Assembly: GCA_016748015.1 (NCBI GenBank)
Contig: JAAOMT010000294.1
Span: 157,175 to 221,174, forward strand
Length of the DNA: 64,000 nt
Reading direction: 5' to 3'
Source of the DNA: Geosiphon pyriformis
Lineage: Eukaryota > Glomeromycota > Glomeromycetes > Archaeosporales > Geosiphonaceae
Part shown: one piece after another, positions 32,381 to 44,260 of the stretch
How the letters are laid out: each line of letters starts with the position of its first letter
Position numbering within the stretch: position 1 is the first letter of the stretch
Translations under genes and position numbers: made by a program
Notes under the pieces: generated by a model
Seen by the model: only the letters and a program-made list of their open reading frames with translations
Told to the model about the DNA's origin: nothing
The model's database searches: none

Positions 32381-32704
32381 TCCTACAGAGAACCAGTACC
32401 AACAAATAAATTAACAGTGGTAGAATCAGAAAGTATAGGAGCAAACTATTTAAGATTCGCAAAATTCTTATTTCAACACTACTGTCAACACTTGAGATTG
32501 AACCACAATCAGATATCAGCAGAATCAGACTTCAATTTCTACATCAATAAAAGAATTGCCTATTTGTTAAGAACACCAGTAAACACTAAATCAGTGAGAG
32601 AAACTTTTTACTATGAATTAATTCAAAACACCAGCTTACCAACAAATTATAACTTTGCATCCATTATTACTGAGATTAATAAGAAAATTGAACATTATAC
32701 ACAA
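32381..32704 (+). pseudogene. A3 gag N-terminal domain (5' piece)
   Basis: The frame is open from 32381 with no ATG; GTG at 32417 corresponds to the A1/A2 GTG. Conserved blocks: FAKFLFQHYCQ, FNFYINKRIAYLL, VRETFYYEL, IITEINKKIEHYTQ. It is cut at 32705 by B1 (duplication ACAA) and resumes at 42460 in the same frame. Confidence 0.82.
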
Positions 32705-33719
32705 TGTTACTAGAGGTTTTTGGTCTCTTTTCTTAAATGTTGGTAATGTTGATTTGCTGTGAATTCACATTTTCAGGAAGTAGTTGAACCTCCAATAACT
32801 GAATTTATCTTCAAATTATCTCCTATAATTTGAACTGCTGGACTTATAAGTGGAATGGCCAATTCCTTGCCAGTTACTTTATGTAGTTATATTGTAGTAA
32901 ATGTCAACTCTTTCCCAGGAATTGCTCGTTTGGAAGCTCACTAAAAATGTGTAGTTACTTTGCTGTAAAAGTCAACTCTTCTACAGGAATCTTGTTTGTA
33001 GGCTACCCTAATGATTATAGTAAGAAAAATAAAAGAAAATAAAAGAAATGTAAAAGAAATAGAATTTTTGTCAAGAGAAACGTTTTCTATCCAGACCTGG
33101 AGTCACTAACAGTTTACTGAAATTGGTAGCTAATCAATTTCGAAATGTTAGTTGGTTTTTGGGGATTTTCTAAGGGCAATAATTAAAGAATTTGGTTTTT
33201 CAAATTATTTGGTATTTATTTCTTTTTGTGTGTGTAAAATTGGTTCTAAGTAATAAATCTAAAGTAAAATACATTTTTCAGAAGAGAAAAGCTCTTCTTT
33301 TATACAACTTGTTGTAGTACTAGTTTATAAACTTGCACTTTTTTTCTCTTTGCCCAAATTCCGGCAAACTAAAGATATATTTTGATGAACTACAAGTTAT
33401 TTCACTGAACTATTGATTAATTTGGGTGAACTATTCATAATTTCGGTAAATTTCTGTAAATTTCGGCAAATTTCTTATAAATTTCAGCGAATTTCTGTAA
33501 ATTTCAGCAAATTTTTGAATGTTACAAAGTTCAGAGTATTGTGTAATTTGATTATCTTACTTTCTGTTATACTAATTAGATTATTTTAATTGAATCGTGA
33601 TATGTGATAATTGATTAAATAATAAATGATAATTTAAAATGATATTAATATACTAATGAATTATAGGAATTATAAGAGTAATTTTATGCTAATTAATAAC
33701 TAAAATTCTACTGGTAACA
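32705..33719 (-). repeat. B1 3' LTR (1,015 bp)
   Basis: TGTTACTAG at 32705, GTAACA at 33714-33719. Contains the 68-bp repeat pair (about 32860-33000), GAAACGTTTTC near 33080, a TATA box TATAAAAG on the minus strand near 33298, and four roughly 20-bp AATTTC(A/G)GC units (about 33435-33520), two more than the 5' LTR. Confidence 0.88.
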
Positions 33720-34365
33720 TAATCTCCTCCTCAAAACTGAGCTCCATCAAAGTCCAAGCACTATCTGTAATATTGAGATAGTGATCTAAAATGATTGAAG
33801 TAATCTGGTCTGAAAATTGTTGAAATTTCAGTTCTGTGAGTTTGCCAATGTATTGGACTTTCATTGATTGCAGTATTGGATTTTGTAGAACATTTTCACA
33901 AGTATTAAACAAATCATAGAGTCTAAAAGCTGCTCTAAGTTTGTAGCGAGTGTTTGTTGATCCAGCTGCTGTTTTGAATTCATTGTAGATTTGTTTTTAT
34001 ATAACTTCAGGAGTGAGATTTGTTGCTTCAAGTTCCAGTTTTTGTTCATAAAGTGTTTTTCCAATTTAAAAGTATTTATAGATAGAGGTGTGTTCATTGT
34101 TCTGTTCATTAAGAAGTAGTAGTAGTTTTTGTTGCATTGTAGCATTTGGTGGAATGTCAATAGGGGCAATTAGCAGATTTTCTTCTAGTGCCTGCTTCAA
34201 AAGTCTTGGTAATCTATTCTCAGAGTGACTTTTTGTTTCTCTTCTATAGGGGTAATAGTTCTGTAAATGATTTGCTACTGGAGCTGTGGTTTCTTTCTGA
34301 ATGTATTTAATTTGACTTCCATTAATCGTTATAGATAAGTTAGGGAGTGTTTTCAAGGCTAACAT
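33700..34365 (-). pseudogene. B1 ORF3, frameshifted
   Basis: ATG at 34365 (MLALKTLPNLSITINGSQI). Blocks LPRLLKQALEENLLIAPIDI, then a frame change near 34.07 kb, a stretch in another frame, and return near 33.9 kb with QYIGKLTELKFQQFSDQITSI. It ends in the LTR at 33700. Same protein as the intact B2 ORF3. The 213-nt gap to the Gag-Pol stop (34579) is T-rich. Confidence 0.8.
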
Positions 34366-34578
34366 TAATTTTTGGAATATTTGTTAAATATTTCGGGAAA
34401 TAATCATGATAAAATTGATTAATTATAAAAAGAGAAAATAAAGAAAATTATTTTTATTTTATTTTATTTTATTTTATTTTTTTTTGATATGGGGTTTTTA
34501 TTTGTTTTTGTGTTTGGGTGTTTTGTAATTATTTACTATTTTTGTCTTTGTGTTTTTAGTAGAAAATTATTGTAAAAT

Positions 34579-35950
34579 TTAAGTGTTCAAGTTTGGTTGT
34601 TGTTCTATTATAATTATTGGTTCTAAATTTCGGGGAATATCTTCAGGATTAATTAAAAGGGAATGTGTACCAATTTGTGGAATTAATGGTTCAGGATTGT
34701 TTCTGGAATAATAGTGTTTCAGTCTGTCTCCATGTGCAACTTTTGCCAATATTTTGTTATCAAGTCTTAACTTATATGATTCATTGCCTAGAATTTCATG
34801 AATATAAAATAGTCCATCCCATTTGTTTTCAAATTTCTCACTCCATTGTTTTTCAGCCTTAGTTCTGTGTAAGAGAACTTTATTTTCAACTTTAAATTTG
34901 TTGGTAATAAATGGTAATTTGTTGTCATGTCTTTCTTTTTGTTGAGCTTGGGAATGTTCAATATGAGCTGCTGCTATTCTTCTTTTTTCTTCCAGTGTAC
35001 TAAGAAGAGTGTAGGCTCTTCTTTAGAGTGTCTCTTGAAAGTTTTCTTCATTGATTGGTTGCACTGGATATGTTTCCACTGTGAAATTAATTGGTAATGT
35101 TGCTGTCCTTCCATAAGTAAGATCAAATGATATGTGTTTCATAGTATCTTGTTTTAGTGTTCTGTATGCTAGTAACACTGATGGAATAAAGATATTCCAT
35201 TTCTGTTCAAAGTCTGTTGAGACTTTGGCTAAAGATTCACACAATGTTCTGTTGAAATGTTCTACAAGTCCATTTGTTTAAGGGTGATAAGGTGATGATA
35301 AAGGTCTTTTGACATTGAACCATTCACAAATTTCTTGTATCAAGTTGTTCACAAAATGTGTTCCTTGATCAGATAAAAATTCAATTGAACATTCATGTCT
35401 ACAAATAATGTCTTCATAGATGAAATTTGCTATTGATTTTGCATCTGCTCTTTGGATAGCTCTAGCTTCTGGCCATTTGGTAAGATAATCTACTGCTACT
35501 GCAATATAGCAATTTCCTTGGGTTGTGATAGATAATGGTCCGATTAAATCAATTCCAACTCTGTCAAAAGGTTGTCCAATTTTAATTGGATTTAAAGGTT
35601 CTGTGGGGTGAGTTCCTCCTTTTCTTTGGCAGTTATTACAAGATTCTACATATTGTTGAATGTCTTTTTGCATGTGAGGCCAAAAATAATGTTCAAGGGT
35701 TCTTTGAATTGTTCCCTCTTTTCCCAAGTGTGCTGAAGACAGATCTGTGTGCATGTTGTATAAAATTGTTTCTTTTTTATTCTCTTGTACTAATATGAGT
35801 GGCTGGTTTGGTTTTCTGTAATTTTTATAATAAATTTTGTTCTGATGTATGAAATATTGTTTTGATTGGTGTTGTAAGTGGTGTTTTCACTTGGAGACCA
35901 GTTTTCTGGCATGGTAAGGATCTCCAAATAATTTTTAAGATTGCTGTAGT
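34579..35950 (-). pseudogene. B1 integrase
   Basis: HHCC module (HTDLSSAHLGKEG...CNNC, about 35620-35760), first Asp (VGIDLIGPL), LTKWPE, second Asp (FLSDQGTHF), Glu (LVEHFN). TAA at 35278-35280 replaces Gln of PQTNG, and the same stop is in B2. GPY/F-like tail near 34780-34850. Ends at TAA 34579-34581 after EQQPNLNT-like residues. Confidence 0.85.
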
Positions 35951-36099
35951 TTCTGGGATCCATTCTTGTTTGGTTATTTTGTTGGTAAGTTGGTAAGTTG
36001 TAGTGGAATTGTTGTTGGTATTAATCTTGTCTCATTCTTGAGAGGCTATCAACATTGGTATGTAGTTTTCCTGGTTTGTGGTGTACAATATATCTGTAG

Positions 36100-37457
36100 T
36101 CTGCTAGGAAGTTATTCCATCGAGACTGTTTGGCACTTTGTTCAGTTTTTTTTTTATTGAGCTATTTGAGGCCAATGTTGTCCGTTATTATGTCAAATTC
36201 TTTTCCATTTTTCAGATATTGTTGAAAATGTTTAAGAGCCCAAATAACTGCAGCAGCTTCTAATTCAGTTGAGCCATATTTGAGTTCTGTTGGCTTGAGT
36301 GTTCTGCTGGCATAGGCAATAACTTGTTCTTGGCCATTTTCATCCAATTGTGATAAAATGGCACCAAATGCTATGTATGAGGCATCAGTGGCTAATTGGA
36401 ATCGTTTGTTGAAGTCTGGATAAGCAAGAACTGGGGCTGTTGTCAATTTTGTTTTGAGAATTTCAAAAGCTTTTTGTTGTTCTTCAGTCTATTTGTATGG
36501 TATGTTTTTGTTGATAAGATAATTGAGTGGTTTGGCAATTTCTGAGAATTTTTTTATGAATTTTCGATAGTAAGAGGCTAATCCCACAAATCTTCTTAGT
36601 TCTGTAGTATTTCTGGGGATTTAAAAGTTTTTGACAGCATTGATTGTTCCTGGATTTGGTTTGATTCCATCTTTACTAACTATGTGTCCAAGAAAGATTA
36701 AACTTGTTTTTCCAAAGTGATATTTCTCAATATTTAACTTTAATCCTGCTTTCTGTAATCATTGAAAAACTTCTTGTAGGTGAATGAAATGGGCTTCAAA
36801 GCTTGGTAAGTATACATCAGTATCATCAAGATAAACAACTACTGATTGCCACAAGAGCCCTTCATAGACAACATTCATGAGCTGCTGAAATGTTGCTGGT
36901 GCATTGCAGAGTCCAAAAGGCATAACATTAAACTCATAATTTCCTCATTGAATGGTGAATGCTGTTTTGGGTCTATCTTTTGGGTCCATTTCGACTTGCT
37001 AGTATCCACTTTCCAGGTCTAAAGTTGAAAAGAACTTGGCTTTTCCCAGAGCATCTAGCATGTCATCAATTCTTGGAAGAGAGTAGGCATCTCTAATTGT
37101 AACACTATTCAGTTGTCTATAATCAACACAGAATCTAATTTTTCCGTTTTTCTTTTTAACTAAAACTACTGGTGAGGCCCAAAGACTTCTTGATGGTTGA
37201 ATCAATTCGTTATTGAGCATTCTTTGGACCTCTTCTCTGATAAATTGGTGGCTGGCAGGTGGCACTCGATAAGCTTGTTGATGTTTTGGTAGAGCATTTC
37301 CTGTATGAATCTGATGTTGAACAATGTCTGTTTTTCCCAAGTCATTGTTGTCTTTTGCAAATATATTTGCAAATTCAGCTATCAATTGTTTCAATTGTCT
37401 TTGTTGTTGAGGTTCTAAGGGACCCATATTGATTCGAGAGAGTTTTTCTTCCAACAA
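36100..37457 (-). pseudogene. B1 reverse transcriptase and RNase H
   Basis: Blocks RFCVDYRQLN, FFSTLDLESGY, MPFGLCNAPATF and intact YLDD at 36822-36833. RNase H has LATDASYIAFGAIL with its Asp and later FDIITDN. In-frame stops include TGA at 36759-36761 (also in B2), one near 36995 and others. The catalytic residues survive even though the frame does not. Confidence 0.87.
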
Positions 37458-38290
37458 GTGGTAGTTTTCAGTAGTGGGAATGATATTTGGATTTGGGAGT
37501 AGAGTGTGCTTTATAATTTCGATGAAATTAGAGACAATTTGAGGGTTTTCATCTTAAAAGATATTGCTGTGTATGATTCCAATTTCTAATTTGTTTAATA
37601 AAACAATAGGGTAATTATTGGGGTTGTAGAATGTAACTCAAAATTTTTTCATTCCTTTGGGAATATAAACATTTGGAATTGATATTTCATGCTTCAAACA
37701 GATTTGTTCATTGGATTCAAAGATTTGTTGGGTAGTAGTGAGTTTTGAGCAAGTGTAAATTTCGTGATGTTCTCCAAAAAATGAAATGGTAATTGGCTGA
37801 GAAAGTTGAAGAATCTGGTGAGATTTATTTTGTGTATTAAGAACTATGTTTACTGGAACTGTAAATCGTCCAGTTGAACCAAAACCTTGAGTTCCTCTTT
37901 TACTTTTTCCCAATTGTTCTCTGTTGTTTACTGATTGTAAACCCGAAATGTTGATTAAGGGTAAGTAAATTGCTTGAGCAATTTTTTCAGCATGTTCAAT
38001 TTTGAATGGTTTGTCTGTCTCATTCTGTAACATGATGGTAATGTCTCCAGTGTATTCTGCATCTATAACTCCTCCTCTAATATTGATTCCTTTGCTTGCC
38101 AATAATGATCTGAAGACAATTTGAACCATTGCTCCTGGTAGAATTTCAAGAGCAATTTTTAGATTGATTTTTGTCAAGGACTTTGGTTGGAGAATCAAAG
38201 TATCTTTTCCTGGGTATCTCAAGTCATATCCAGCATCAATTTCGTGTGCTTTTTCTAGTCTGATTCTTTGGCCATGGTTGTCAAAATATT
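37458..38290 (-). pseudogene. B1 dUTPase and linker, 194 codons open
   Basis: Motifs AGYDLRYPGKD, FRSLLASKG (expected SRSSLASKG), GVIDAEYTGDI, KIAQAIYLPL, GFGSTGRF. It is followed by the beta-rich linker (ISIPNVYIPKGMKKF, then a TGA near 37638) up to RT. Motifs 3-5 are well kept; motif 2 has lost its second Ser. Confidence 0.9.
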
Positions 38291-39200
38291 TAAGTTGTAA
38301 AGATGGTTGCTTTTCAAGAAGATAGATGGAGGTGGTTGGTAGTTCTTCTACTTGTTCAGATACTCCAAATTCGATTTCATTTTCATCATTCTTATCTGGC
38401 AGAGGAATGCTAAGAGCATAACATTCTAAACATCATTGGTTATCACAAGGCATAACACATTCTTCACACAATTAAATGTTCATTTGCTCTAATTATTGAA
38501 TTTGAGCTTCTTTGGTCGGATATGTGTGGCTTGCAATTTGGTGGTAGGTTTCTACTTTATCTTCATAATCAAATCCAGCTAATTCCATAGTGTACTCAAT
38601 ATATTCAGCTTCTTTCATTTGGCAGACATCTTCTTGAATGGCTCCATTGATTAATGTCATTGCTAGGTCAAAAATCATTTCAGTATCATGAGGGTAGTGG
38701 TAAAGTTTATTGAGAGCACTGTTATATGCTGCATCAAATGGTGTTCCTCTTCTGACTTTTTTCGAAATTGATAGAGCATATTGACAGGTTTGATCACATA
38801 CTCCTCCTCTCATTGCTACATCAATCCAATTGCATTCTTCTGGTAGTATTTCTCCACATGTAAGACAAGGTGTGTTGTCTCATTTTCCACTTCTTTTTGG
38901 AGATCCAAATCGTTCTCTATGGCATGCTTTGTAAAAGTAACAGGTATGAGTTTCATATTCCTCTTCTGAAGAAATACATGCTCCCATTGATGAAAGTTTT
39001 TTGTTGCAATCTTTGCATTTGAGTGGAATATAGAGTGGTTGTTTCTGTGGTTCTGGTATAGAATATCTAACTTTCTTCCATCCCCTTGATTCTTCGAAAA
39101 TCTCTTGTTCAGTTTCTTCAGCCCAATTGGATGTTGATCCAAGAGCCATGTAGGTTTCAATAAGTGGCATTTCTTTCTCCTCTTCAAATTCAAATACTGG
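38291..39200 (-). pseudogene. B1 Cys-rich putative zinc module
   Basis: LKCKDCNKKLSSMGAC, YFYKACHRERFGSPKRSGKW (one Cys to Tyr), CLTCGE, CDQTCQ, then a helical stretch (AAYNSALNKLYHY, EMIFDLAMTLI) and a last CEEC/CLEC pair near 38430-38470. The helical stretch is longer than in family A. Stops near 38815, 38490 and 38410. Confidence 0.65.
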
Positions 39201-39290
39201 AGCTTTTTCTGATCGTTTGTTAAAAGTACTACAGATTGCAGGTACTATGGTATATTGTCCTTGGTATGAGATTTTAAGTTCTTGAGTTTC

Positions 39291-39944
39291 TCAGTTCAGG
39301 TTTGCATTGGCCTTGAGAAGCCAATCATTTCTGACTAGAGCTTGGTATTGGGGTGCATCTATAACAAGAACTTTAACTAGAATAGTGATTTCATCAATTG
39401 AAAAAGGGAAATCATTAATTTCTCCTACTGGAGTCTTCTTCATACCATCAGCTGTGACAATAACTGTTTGAGCTGGTCTGTTTACATTTCGTTTGAGTTG
39501 TTGCATCAGCTGGTAAGTGATGATACTTCCAGCTGATCTACTATCTAAGATTAACCGAATGAATTTTCCTTCCACTGTAGCTTCTGTGTACATGGCAGTA
39601 ATTGCTTTCTGTTCATTGACTGCTGTATTACTAAGCAGAAATGGTGATTCATTTGCCTCAAATTCAAATGGAAATATATCTGACAGATTAGCATTTTGGG
39701 CAATTTGAGCTGAGAAAATGGTGTGGTTGGAAGAGTTCAATCTTGGTGCTGCAATTTCACTTTCAGAAAGTGCAGTTTGTTGAAAATCCGATTCCTCTGG
39801 TATTGTAAGATAACTGGGTTGAGTGTGATAGTGATTGGGTTTTTGCTGGCCCGAATTTTGGGGAACCAACTGGTTATTTGGATTGATTCTGTTGTGGTTA
39901 TTCTGCAATTGATTTTGGGGTGTGAATTGGTTATGTTGAACCAA
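39291..39944 (-). pseudogene. B1 aspartic protease region
   Basis: RLILDSRSAGS with Asp at 39543-39545: DSG has become DSR, as in B2. Then VTADGMKKTPVGEINDFPF and QYQALVRNDWLLKANANLN followed by TGA in place of Trp. The N-terminal part is Asn/Gln/Pro-rich. Confidence 0.82.
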
Positions 39945-40149
39945 TCTTCTTGCTGGTACTTAATATTGTTGAGTGGGTGGTGTCTGATATGGCTGAATTG
40001 GTAAAAGTTGCTGATATTGTTGCTGCATTGATTGTGGAGCTGGTGGATAGTAACTGTTTTGATTTTGTGGCCTTGGTGAATAATAAGTTGGTGGTGAAGA
40101 TTGGTAATAGAATTGTTGTGGTAAAAGAGTAACGTTGATTACTCCTGTT

Positions 40150-41421
40150 TTGTTGGTCTTTTTGTAATTTCCTACAATCTCGTTTCCAGTGTCTTGGAAT
40201 TCCACAATAATGACAATTTTGAGATTGGTTGTTGGATGATGATTCAAAATTGTTTTGGTTGTGTCATTGTGGGGGTTGATATCTTTGTGGTTGTTGTGGC
40301 TGTTGTTGTTGGTTTGTGAAGTAGCTTTCAACTTTTTTTGTGAGTTGGTCTATCTTCTTTTCAGCTGCTGAGCTGGTTTCTCCAATTGCAAGATTTACAA
40401 GCTTGGTGTGATTTGCTTCTTTCATTGCCATTTCATAGCTCTTTGCCTGTCTAATAGCAGTTGCTAAGTCTGCTGGAGCATATGGACAGACTTTCTTAAT
40501 CAGTTTGTCTTTTAACCCTGCTATAAACTAATTCAGAATTTGAGCATCAGAATAGTAGTCATTGGTTTCCAATTGTTGGATTCATCTGAGAAGTTTGTTA
40601 AATCTTCCAAGATAGGTTATAACAGATTCAGATTTTTCTTGTTTGATATTGCGAAAGCAGTTTCTGAGAGTGATAGAGGTATTGTTGTCAGTGAATTGTT
40701 GTAGGAAAGCATCTTTGAATGCTTGCCAGTTTTCAAATGGTTCTTCTAAATTTTCAAACCATTCTCCTGTTGTTCTTTAGAGAAAGTAGAGAATTGCTTT
40801 GAGCATTCTTGCTGCAATCCAACCATTTGTATCTCCTGCTTTTTGAACTTTGTCAAGCCATTCTTGGGGACTGATATCATTGTCTTCACCAGTGAATTCT
40901 GGGATTTTTGCAATGTAAGCAGTTGCCATTTCTTCTTTGTTTTTTGGAATTTTTTTTGGTTCTGATTCAGTTTCCTTACTTTCCAAGCTTTCTGAGTAAT
41001 TACTTTCGTTTTTCTGTAAATAATCAATGATATTAGCACTTGTTGATATTGGTTCCTGCTGTTGAGTAGGATTTCTAAGTGACTGAAAATTTTCTGGTCT
41101 GGAGAAACAGCTAAGTAGTGAACTTGGTGTTTGTGGTTGAACAAGTAAAATTGGAAATAGTGTAATAGAAAGTAGTAATTTGACACTGGTTCCTTGTTCA
41201 GGTGTTTGCAAGTGTTTGGCAGTTGTCTTTTGTAGTGTTGGAGTGTTTGGAGTGGTTCTTGAGTATTGCTTTAATCTTTGTTTGCCTTTATTGCTTGTTT
41301 CTGTCTCTGATTCAAAGTCAAAAGAGTATTTAGACTGTACTGGGTATTTTTTTTCACAATACTTAATAATATTAAAATTAAGTTCTTGGAAGTAGGTAGC
41401 AAGTGTTTCACTGTTCAGGTC
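40150..41421 (-). pseudogene. B1 gag capsid and zinc knuckle, 5' part in gap
   Basis: An intact CX2CX4HX4C knuckle (CHYCGIPRHWKRDC) lies at 40174-40215. The capsid block has FENWQAFKDAFLQQFTDNNTSI and IKQEKSESVITYLGRFNKL. The N-terminal side is Ser/Gln-rich (MQTPEQGTS at 41211). TGA at 40582-40584 follows LLR, as in B2. The start codon and N-terminal domain are lost in the N run. Confidence 0.82.
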
Positions 41422-41640
41422 NNNNNNNNNNNNNNNNNNNNNNNNNNNNNNNNNNNNNNNNNNNNNNNNNNNNNNNNNNNNNNNNNNNNNNNNNNNNNNN
41501 NNNNNNNNNNNNNNNNNNNNNNNNNNNNNNNNNNNNNNNNNNNNNNNNNNNNNNNNNNNNNNNNNNNNNNNNNNNNNNNNNNNNNNNNNNNNNNNNNNNN
41601 NNNNNNNNNNNNNNNNNNNNNNNNNNNNNNNNNNNNNNNN
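41422..41640. other. Assembly gap, 219 N
   Basis: Falls between the B1 gag N-terminus and its 5' LTR. The same interval in B2 (54986 to 55409) is 424 nt, so the gap probably hides about 420 nt: the gag start, the PBS and roughly the first 155 bases of the LTR. Confidence 0.95.
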
Positions 41641-42459
41641 CCAATTCCTTGCCAGTTACTTTATGTAGTTACGTTGTAGTAAACGTCAACTCTTTCCCAG
41701 GAATTGCTTGTCTGGAAGCTCACTAAAAATGTGTAGTTACTTTGCTGTAAAAGTCAACTCTTCTACAGGAATTTTGTCTGTAGGCTACCCTAGTGATTAT
41801 AGTAAGAAAAATAAAAGAAAATAAAAAAAATGTAAAAGAAATAGAATTTTTGTCAAGAGAAACGTTTTCTATCCAGGCCTGGAGTTACTAACAGTTTACT
41901 GAAATTGGTAGCTAATCAATTTCGAAATGTTAGTTGGTTTTTGGGGATTTTCCAAGGGCAATAATTAAAGAATTTGGTTTTTCAAATTATTTGGTATTTA
42001 TTTCTTTTTGTGTGTGTAGAATTGGTTCTAAGTAATAAATCTAAAGTAAAATACATTTTCCAGAAAAGAAAAGCTCTTCTTTTATACAACTTGTTGTAGT
42101 ACTAGTTTATGAACTTGCACTTTTTTCTTTTTGCCCAAATTCTGGCAAATTAAAGATACATTTTGATGAATTACAAGTTATTTCACTGAACTATTGATTA
42201 ATTTGGGTGAACTATTCATAATTTCGGCGAATTTCTGTAAATTTCGGTGAATTTTTGAATGTTACATAGTTCAGGGTATTGTGTAATTTGATCATCTTAC
42301 TTTTTGTTATACTAATTAGATTATTTTAATTGAATTGTGATATGTAATAATTGATTAAATAATAAATGATAATTTGAAATGATATTAATATACTAATGAA
42401 TTATAAGAATTATAAGGGTAATTTCATGCTAATTAATAGCTAAAATTCTACTGGTAACA
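41641..42459 (-). repeat. B1 5' LTR (819 bp visible)
   Basis: Right part of a B LTR ending GTAACA at 42454-42459. TATA box TATAAAAG (minus) at 42079-42086. Two AATTTCGG(C/T)GAATTT units (about 42220-42260) against four in the 3' LTR. GAAACGTTTTC palindrome near 41862. Confidence 0.87.
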
Positions 42460-44260
42460 ACAACAAAGATACCCAATCACTTATGCAAGTAAAGGCAAAA
42501 GAAAATTACAAATACCAGCAGTAACACCTCAACGGATCCAATCACTCACTTGGAAAAAACACAGAATTGAATCACCTACAAATCTATCATATCATTATAC
42601 TTCTAGAAGCACCATCAATATTGCATCAGCAGGCACGTCTATATCAAATGCATTAACATTTGAACAATTTCCATTCCAAAGTAAACAAAAAAAAGAAGAT
42701 CTATTAGGACTATATGGTACATACTTCAAGAAATTCAAATCAAGATCACCAATGCCATCAGGAGTTTGATTACCACCATCTCAACCAGATTTTGGAATTA
42801 TTGATTTGTGGGAACCAACTGAATCGGAAAAAGAACAAAAAGAAGAAGAGGAAGAAGAATCTAAAGATTAAGAATTCACTTACCAAAACCTGATTACTGA
42901 GAATCCAGATATTAGAACTCTGAATTTTCAGACTCAGCAAGATCAAAATCTAGAAAATCCAGAAATCGGAACTCCACCAAATCAGAATGACCAAAATCCT
43001 GACTTAATTAATCAACAAAACTTACCTCCAAATATTATCATTGATCAGTCACCAATTGAACTGATTCAACAGCAGCAAATACTTTTTTAATAGCCACCAC
43101 TACAGCAACTTATCCAGCAACCAGTTTAGGAACTGCAACAACAGCTTCAACCACCAATATAACAACAGCAACCAATTGAGCCAATGGTTTTTGCACCAAT
43201 CACAAAACTTGAGAAGTTCACTGGTGAAGAGGATGATGCCTAAGCATGAATCAATGACATTGCCAAAGCCATCACTGCAAATAATTGAGATGACACAAGA
43301 ACAATACAAGTCATTCTATATTTCCTAAAGGATACTGCCAACTCATGATATCATAGCTTGGCCCAGAAACCCCAAAATTTTGATGCATTTAAAATAGAAT
43401 TCCTAAGATATTTTAGTGATAACAACAGCATCAACTGCCTGGCAAGTACTTTTACCACCCTAAAACAAGAAGACACAGAAGCAATCATCACTTACTTGGG
43501 ACACTTCCACAGAAATCTGCACCAAATTCAAGCTATCCAAGCTAATTACTTTACAGTGCCACAAATCTTAAATCAGTTCATTAGAGGCTTACACAGCAGC
43601 ATCCTCCAACGAGTACGTCCAATGCATCTGGTAGACCTTTCTACCACAGTCACTCATGCTAGAGATTTTAAAGCTGCTGAGTTAAAAGCCAACCATGCCC
43701 AAGCTGTGAATTTGGTAATGAATAGATCATCTGACTTGGATTCTAAACTAAAACAATTCAGTGATTTCATTAATCAGAAATTAGAGAGATACTTAGCTGA
43801 CAATTGCCCAATTTATCAGCCTCCTCAACAACATAATAATCAAGGAAATGCAAATTGTTTCCAAAATCAGTTGTGTCCATTATTATCAACCAATCAACCA
43901 TGACAACAAGAAATGTGAATCTGTCACAACTGTGGTAACCAAGGTCACCTTAGAGCCAATTGCCATGCTTATAGTAATCCATGATCAGGAAATCAATATC
44001 GAAATCCTGATCACTGGTTCCCAACTCCGAATTATTACTCAAATCAAAATCAATATCAATCCGTTTATCTGTCAATAACACAACAGCCAATATATCAACC
44101 ACCTGTATATTAACCTCCAGTTTATCAACTGCAGCCACTGGTAATATATTAACTACTGCAGTCACAAATAATTTATCAGACACCTGCAGTTTAAACACCA
44201 CCATCCAATCCAGCTCAAATAACATCAAAAAACCCCAGATCAAGAGTCACTTAAAACTGG
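42460..44260 (+). pseudogene. A3 gag, 3' piece: capsid and zinc knuckle
   Basis: Resumes the frame at the ACAA duplication (QRYP-like ITYASKGKRKLQIPA). The Pro/Gln/Asn-rich middle has several CAG/CAA-to-stop changes. The capsid is open at 43358-43903 (FDAFKIEFLRYFSDNNSI, TYLGHFHRNLHQIQAI). The knuckle CHNCGNQGHLRANC is at 43922-43963, with TGA just before it. Then a Tyr/Pro/Gln-rich linker. Trp codons at 43287 and 43347 read TGA. Confidence 0.85.

Larger units (their letters stand above)
32705..42459 (-). mobile_element. B1: family B element in A3 gag, containing an assembly gap
   Basis: Target duplication ACAA at 32701-32704 and 42460-42463. Minus strand: 5' LTR (visible 41641-42459), gag, protease, Cys-rich module, dUTPase, RT (YLDD intact), RNase H (TDAS), integrase (D, D, E present), ORF3, 3' LTR 32705-33719. 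One extra base near 40.13 kb and one missing base near 35.89 kb leave protease through RNase H out of register with gag and integrase. Nonsense codons are fewer than in A copies. Confidence 0.9.

Noticed and set aside
41386-41726. Open frames across the N run
   Set aside because: They consist of unknown residues over an assembly gap and have no coding meaning.
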